From: Methylococcaceae bacterium
Lineage (GTDB): Bacteria > Pseudomonadota > Gammaproteobacteria > Methylococcales > Methylomonadaceae
NCBI GenBank assembly: GCA_009925045.1
Contig: RFQK01000083.1
Span: 1-6,920 of the forward strand
DNA length: 6,920 bases
Reading direction: 5' to 3'
Shown piece after piece: positions 5,274 to 6,920 of this stretch; the stretch's first letter is position 1; each line of letters starts with the position of its first letter. The position numbers were made by a program, and so were the translations under genes. A model generated the notes under the pieces. It saw only the letters and a list, made by a program, of their open reading frames with translations, searched no databases and was not told the DNA's origin.

Positions 5274-5720
5274 ATGACTACCTTTAAACCTGCAACAACT
5301 TTTGATAGCCAGCCGCTAGCATTATGGCTAAGTATCTTGCAGGAACAAGCAAAACTTTTACATAGTATTCAAAAAAACCTGCCTACCCAAGCCGCTCAGG
5401 CCATTAAACAATGCGTGGTCTCGGAGAAACAACTGATTCTTTATGTTGAATCGGCTAGCTGGGCATCGCAGTTGCGTTTCTTGCAGGACAAGATTATGGC
5501 AGGCTTAATTGAAAGTGGTGTGACACAAGTCAAAGGATTGCAGATCAAACTGCTTGCAAACCGACAAACCACAGTGAAAAAACGCTCTCCCCAATTGCCT
5601 TCTGAAGCAATATTGGCGCATTTAAAAACGGCCTATGCAGGGAATTCGGAAGATGTTTTGGGACTTGCCTTAAGCAATTTGACGCTGACATTAGCAAAAC
5701 GCCAATCAGCTAAAAGCTGA
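5274..5720 (+). CDS. dciA: DciA family protein (DUF721), DnaB helicase loader/partner
   Basis: A 148-residue protein matching DUF721/DciA, the ancestral bacterial protein that interacts with the replicative helicase DnaB in genomes lacking dnaC-type loaders. The DUF721 domain spans about residues 25-95: L-L-H-S-I-Q-K-N-L-P at 28-37, an L-I-L-Y-V-E-S-A-S-W-A-S-Q-L-R-F strand/helix core at 54-69, and a closing V-K-G-L-Q-I-K-L strand. The C-terminal 50 residues are more variable, with a basic patch K-K-R-S, as is usual. Position supports the call: in many Gammaproteobacteria a DUF721 gene lies next to lpxC on the opposite strand. Here secA, which often follows, is not in the window; hoxF lies divergently 29 bp upstream instead. 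The ribosome site is weak. The stop codon sits inside a shared intrinsic terminator. Confident in the family; the DnaB role is from family knowledge. Confidence 0.85.
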   Translation: MTTFKPATTFDSQPLALWLSILQEQAKLLHSIQKNLPTQAAQAIKQCVVSEKQLILYVESASWASQLRFLQDKIMAGLIESGVTQVKGLQIKLLANRQTTVKKRSPQLPSEAILAHLKTAYAGNSEDVLGLALSNLTLTLAKRQSAKS

Positions 5721-5733
5721 TGGCGTTGTTTTT
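5698..5733 (+). terminator. Intrinsic terminator at the dciA end, probably bidirectional with lpxC
   Basis: A 13-bp stem with one bulged A: AACGCCAATCAGCT (5698-5711) against AGCTGATGGCGTT (5715-5727), loop AAA. A T-run follows at 5729-5733. The dciA stop TGA (5718-5720) is in the 3' arm. Read on the minus strand the same stem is followed by GTTTTGC, so it can also end lpxC transcription, whose stop is at 5738-5740. Confidence 0.85.
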
Positions 5734-5737
5734 GAGA

Positions 5738-6661
5738 TTATGCGGCTGGCACTGGAGTTTGTGCCGAACGCATGAAAGAAATAGGGGATTGTTCACCTTC
5801 ATCAAAGCTGACTTTTTCCCAAGCCTCGGGATCATTCAGCAAGGCTAATAACAATTTGTTGTTTAAGGCATGCCCCGATTTAAAACCTTGATATTCGCCG
5901 ATCAAACTGTGGCCCAACAAGTATAAGTCACCGATAGCATCCAGAATTTTGTGTTTAACGAACTCATCCGCATAACGCAAACCGTCTTCGTTGAGGATTT
6001 TATCGTCATCCACCACAATCGCATTATCCAAACTACCACCCAATGCAAGATTGTTGTCGCGCAGGAATTCAATATCTTTCATGAAACCAAAGGTACGGGC
6101 GCGACTGACTTCTTTGACAAAAGTAGTCGAGGAAAAATCCATGACTGCGGTTTTAAGATGCTCAGAAAAAGCAGGGTGTTCAAAATCGATGGTGAAGGTT
6201 ACTTTAAAGCCTTCAAAAGGCATAAAAGCCGCCCATTTATCACCCTCTTCAACTCTAACAGGGCGTTTAATACGAATGTAATACTTGGGTGCATCCTGCT
6301 CGACAACGCCAGCAGATTGCAGCAAGAAAACAAAAGGCCCGGCTGAACCATCCATGATGGGTACTTCAGCTGCGCTCACATCAATAATTGCATTATCAAT
6401 GCCCAAGCCAGCCATAGCCGATAATAAATGTTCGACCGTGGAAACCTTGACACCTTCACGTACTAGCGTGGTCGAGAGTTTGGTTTCCCCCACATTCTCA
6501 GGCCGCGCCTGAATCAGTACTGGCTCATCTAAATCAACACGCCTAAAACTAATGCCGGTATTGGGAGCCGATGGATGTAAGGTCAGATAGACTTTGTCAC
6601 CGGTATGCAAACCAACGCCAGTTGCTCTGATGGTGTTTTTTAAGGTTCTTTGTTTAATCAT
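5738..6661 (-). CDS. lpxC: UDP-3-O-acyl-N-acetylglucosamine deacetylase
   Basis: A 307-residue LpxC, the zinc amidase that catalyses the committed step of lipid A synthesis in the cytoplasm; the length matches the E. coli enzyme (305). It starts M-I-K-Q-R-T-L-K and has the G-V-G-L-H-T-G motif at 15-21. The zinc ligands are visible: H78 (in S-T-V-E-H-L-L, with catalytic base E77), H237 and D241 ([11 protein letters not shown] at 236-246). The catalytic H264 is in F-K-S-G-H at 260-264. Other family motifs are E-V-P-I-M-D-G-S-A at 99-107 and S-R-A-R-T-F-G-F at 186-193. It directly follows ftsZ, as in the standard gammaproteobacterial dcw cluster, with a hairpin in the 96-bp gap. The short proline/alanine tail (T-P-V-P-A-A) is variable in the family. 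No sign of damage. Confidence 0.98.
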   Translation of the reverse strand: MIKQRTLKNTIRATGVGLHTGDKVYLTLHPSAPNTGISFRRVDLDEPVLIQARPENVGETKLSTTLVREGVKVSTVEHLLSAMAGLGIDNAIIDVSAAEVPIMDGSAGPFVFLLQSAGVVEQDAPKYYIRIKRPVRVEEGDKWAAFMPFEGFKVTFTIDFEHPAFSEHLKTAVMDFSSTTFVKEVSRARTFGFMKDIEFLRDNNLALGGSLDNAIVVDDDKILNEDGLRYADEFVKHKILDAIGDLYLLGHSLIGEYQGFKSGHALNNKLLLALLNDPEAWEKVSFDEGEQSPISFMRSAQTPVPAA

Positions 6662-6686
6662 GAATCTAAAGAAATAACAAAAGCAT

Positions 6687-6724
6687 AGGGGGAGTCTATC
6701 ACAAAAACCGTGATAGCTCCCCCT
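6687..6724 (-). terminator. Strong hairpin between ftsZ and lpxC, terminator or attenuator
   Basis: AGGGGGAGTCTATCAC (6687-6702) pairs with GTGATAGCTCCCCCT (6710-6724) over 15 bp with one bulged T; the loop is AAAAACC. It starts 33 bp after the ftsZ stop. On the minus strand the stem is followed by ATGCTTTTGTTATTTC, T-rich but interrupted, so termination may be partial. As lpxC lies only 25 bp further on, it could set lpxC expression relative to ftsZ, unless lpxC has its own promoter in this gap, as it is known to in E. coli. Confidence 0.65.
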
Positions 6725-6757
6725 CTACTGACAGTTGCTCAGTTTACTGTAGTCCGA

Positions 6758-6920
6758 TTAATCGGCTTGACGTCTCAGAAACGCAGGTACATCTAAGTAC
6801 TCTAAATCCGCGTCGGTTCTAGGCTGAGCACCAAAACGGCTTTCACGAACTGATTCTTGTCTTTGTTGACGAATCACAGTGGGTTTTTCCAACTGGTCAT
6901 AATTGATTTCACCAGCAGCT
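6758..6920 (-). CDS. ftsZ: Cell division protein FtsZ, C-terminal end (partial)
   Basis: The last 53 codons and stop of FtsZ; the N-terminal part lies off the right edge. The sequence ends with the conserved C-terminal peptide D-L-E-Y-L-D-V-P-A-F-L-R-R-Q-A-D, close to E. coli D-Y-L-D-I-P-A-F-L-R-K-Q-A-D, which binds FtsA and ZipA. Before it comes the usual disordered, charged and glutamine-rich linker (R-Q-Q-R-Q-E-S-V-R-E-S-R). The GTPase domain is not in the window. FtsZ forms the cytokinetic ring in the cytoplasm. The lpxC gene follows on the same strand, the normal end of the dcw cluster. Confidence 0.96.
   Translation of the reverse strand, partial: AAGEINYDQLEKPTVIRQQRQESVRESRFGAQPRTDADLEYLDVPAFLRRQAD

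Noticed and set aside
5245..5340. Sigma-54 promoter for hoxF, as in some Hox operons
   Set aside because: A TGGC...TTGC pair is present on the minus strand, but the spacing between GG and GC is about 15 nt rather than 10, so it does not fit.
5951..6346. 131-codon open frame on the plus strand opposite lpxC
   Set aside because: It is fully antisense to a complete LpxC with all active-site residues and resembles no family; a frame shadow.

Overview
The window looks like a Gammaproteobacterium. The right edge carries the end of the division/cell-wall cluster in the usual order ftsZ then lpxC (both minus strand), followed by a dciA (DUF721) gene in the opposite direction. The left part carries a YcgL-family gene and a DUF2333 gene, families I know mainly from Gammaproteobacteria. 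GC looks moderate. A type I methanotroph or another sulfur- or C1-metabolising gammaproteobacterium would fit the hydrogenase, but nothing here proves the genus.

Layout, left to right. 1-575 (minus): most of a CPBP/CAAX-type membrane protease, with its last codons off the left edge. 649-921 (plus): YcgL-family protein. 1000-2019 and 2028-2333 (plus): a DUF2333 single-pass membrane protein and a DUF4389 membrane protein, 8 bp apart. 2339-5244 (minus): a hoxF-hoxU-hoxY gene cluster for the diaphorase and small subunit of a cytoplasmic NAD-reducing [NiFe] hydrogenase. 5274-5720 (plus): dciA, ending in a terminator shared with the convergent lpxC (5738-6661, minus). 6758-6920 (minus): the FtsZ C-terminus, separated from lpxC by a strong hairpin.

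The main point of interest is the hydrogenase locus. It reads as a broken or remnant operon. hoxF is split by an out-of-frame deletion of roughly 35-37 codons near 4118-4126. hoxH, the nickel-bearing catalytic subunit normally found right after hoxY, is absent: hoxY stops 5 bp from the stop of the convergent DUF4389 gene. hoxU and hoxY are full length with every expected Fe-S ligand, and the genes remain translationally coupled. So the decay is recent, or the lesion is a sequencing/assembly error, or hoxH lies elsewhere. No RNA genes, insertion sequences or CRISPR arrays were seen. I saw no wholly new system.
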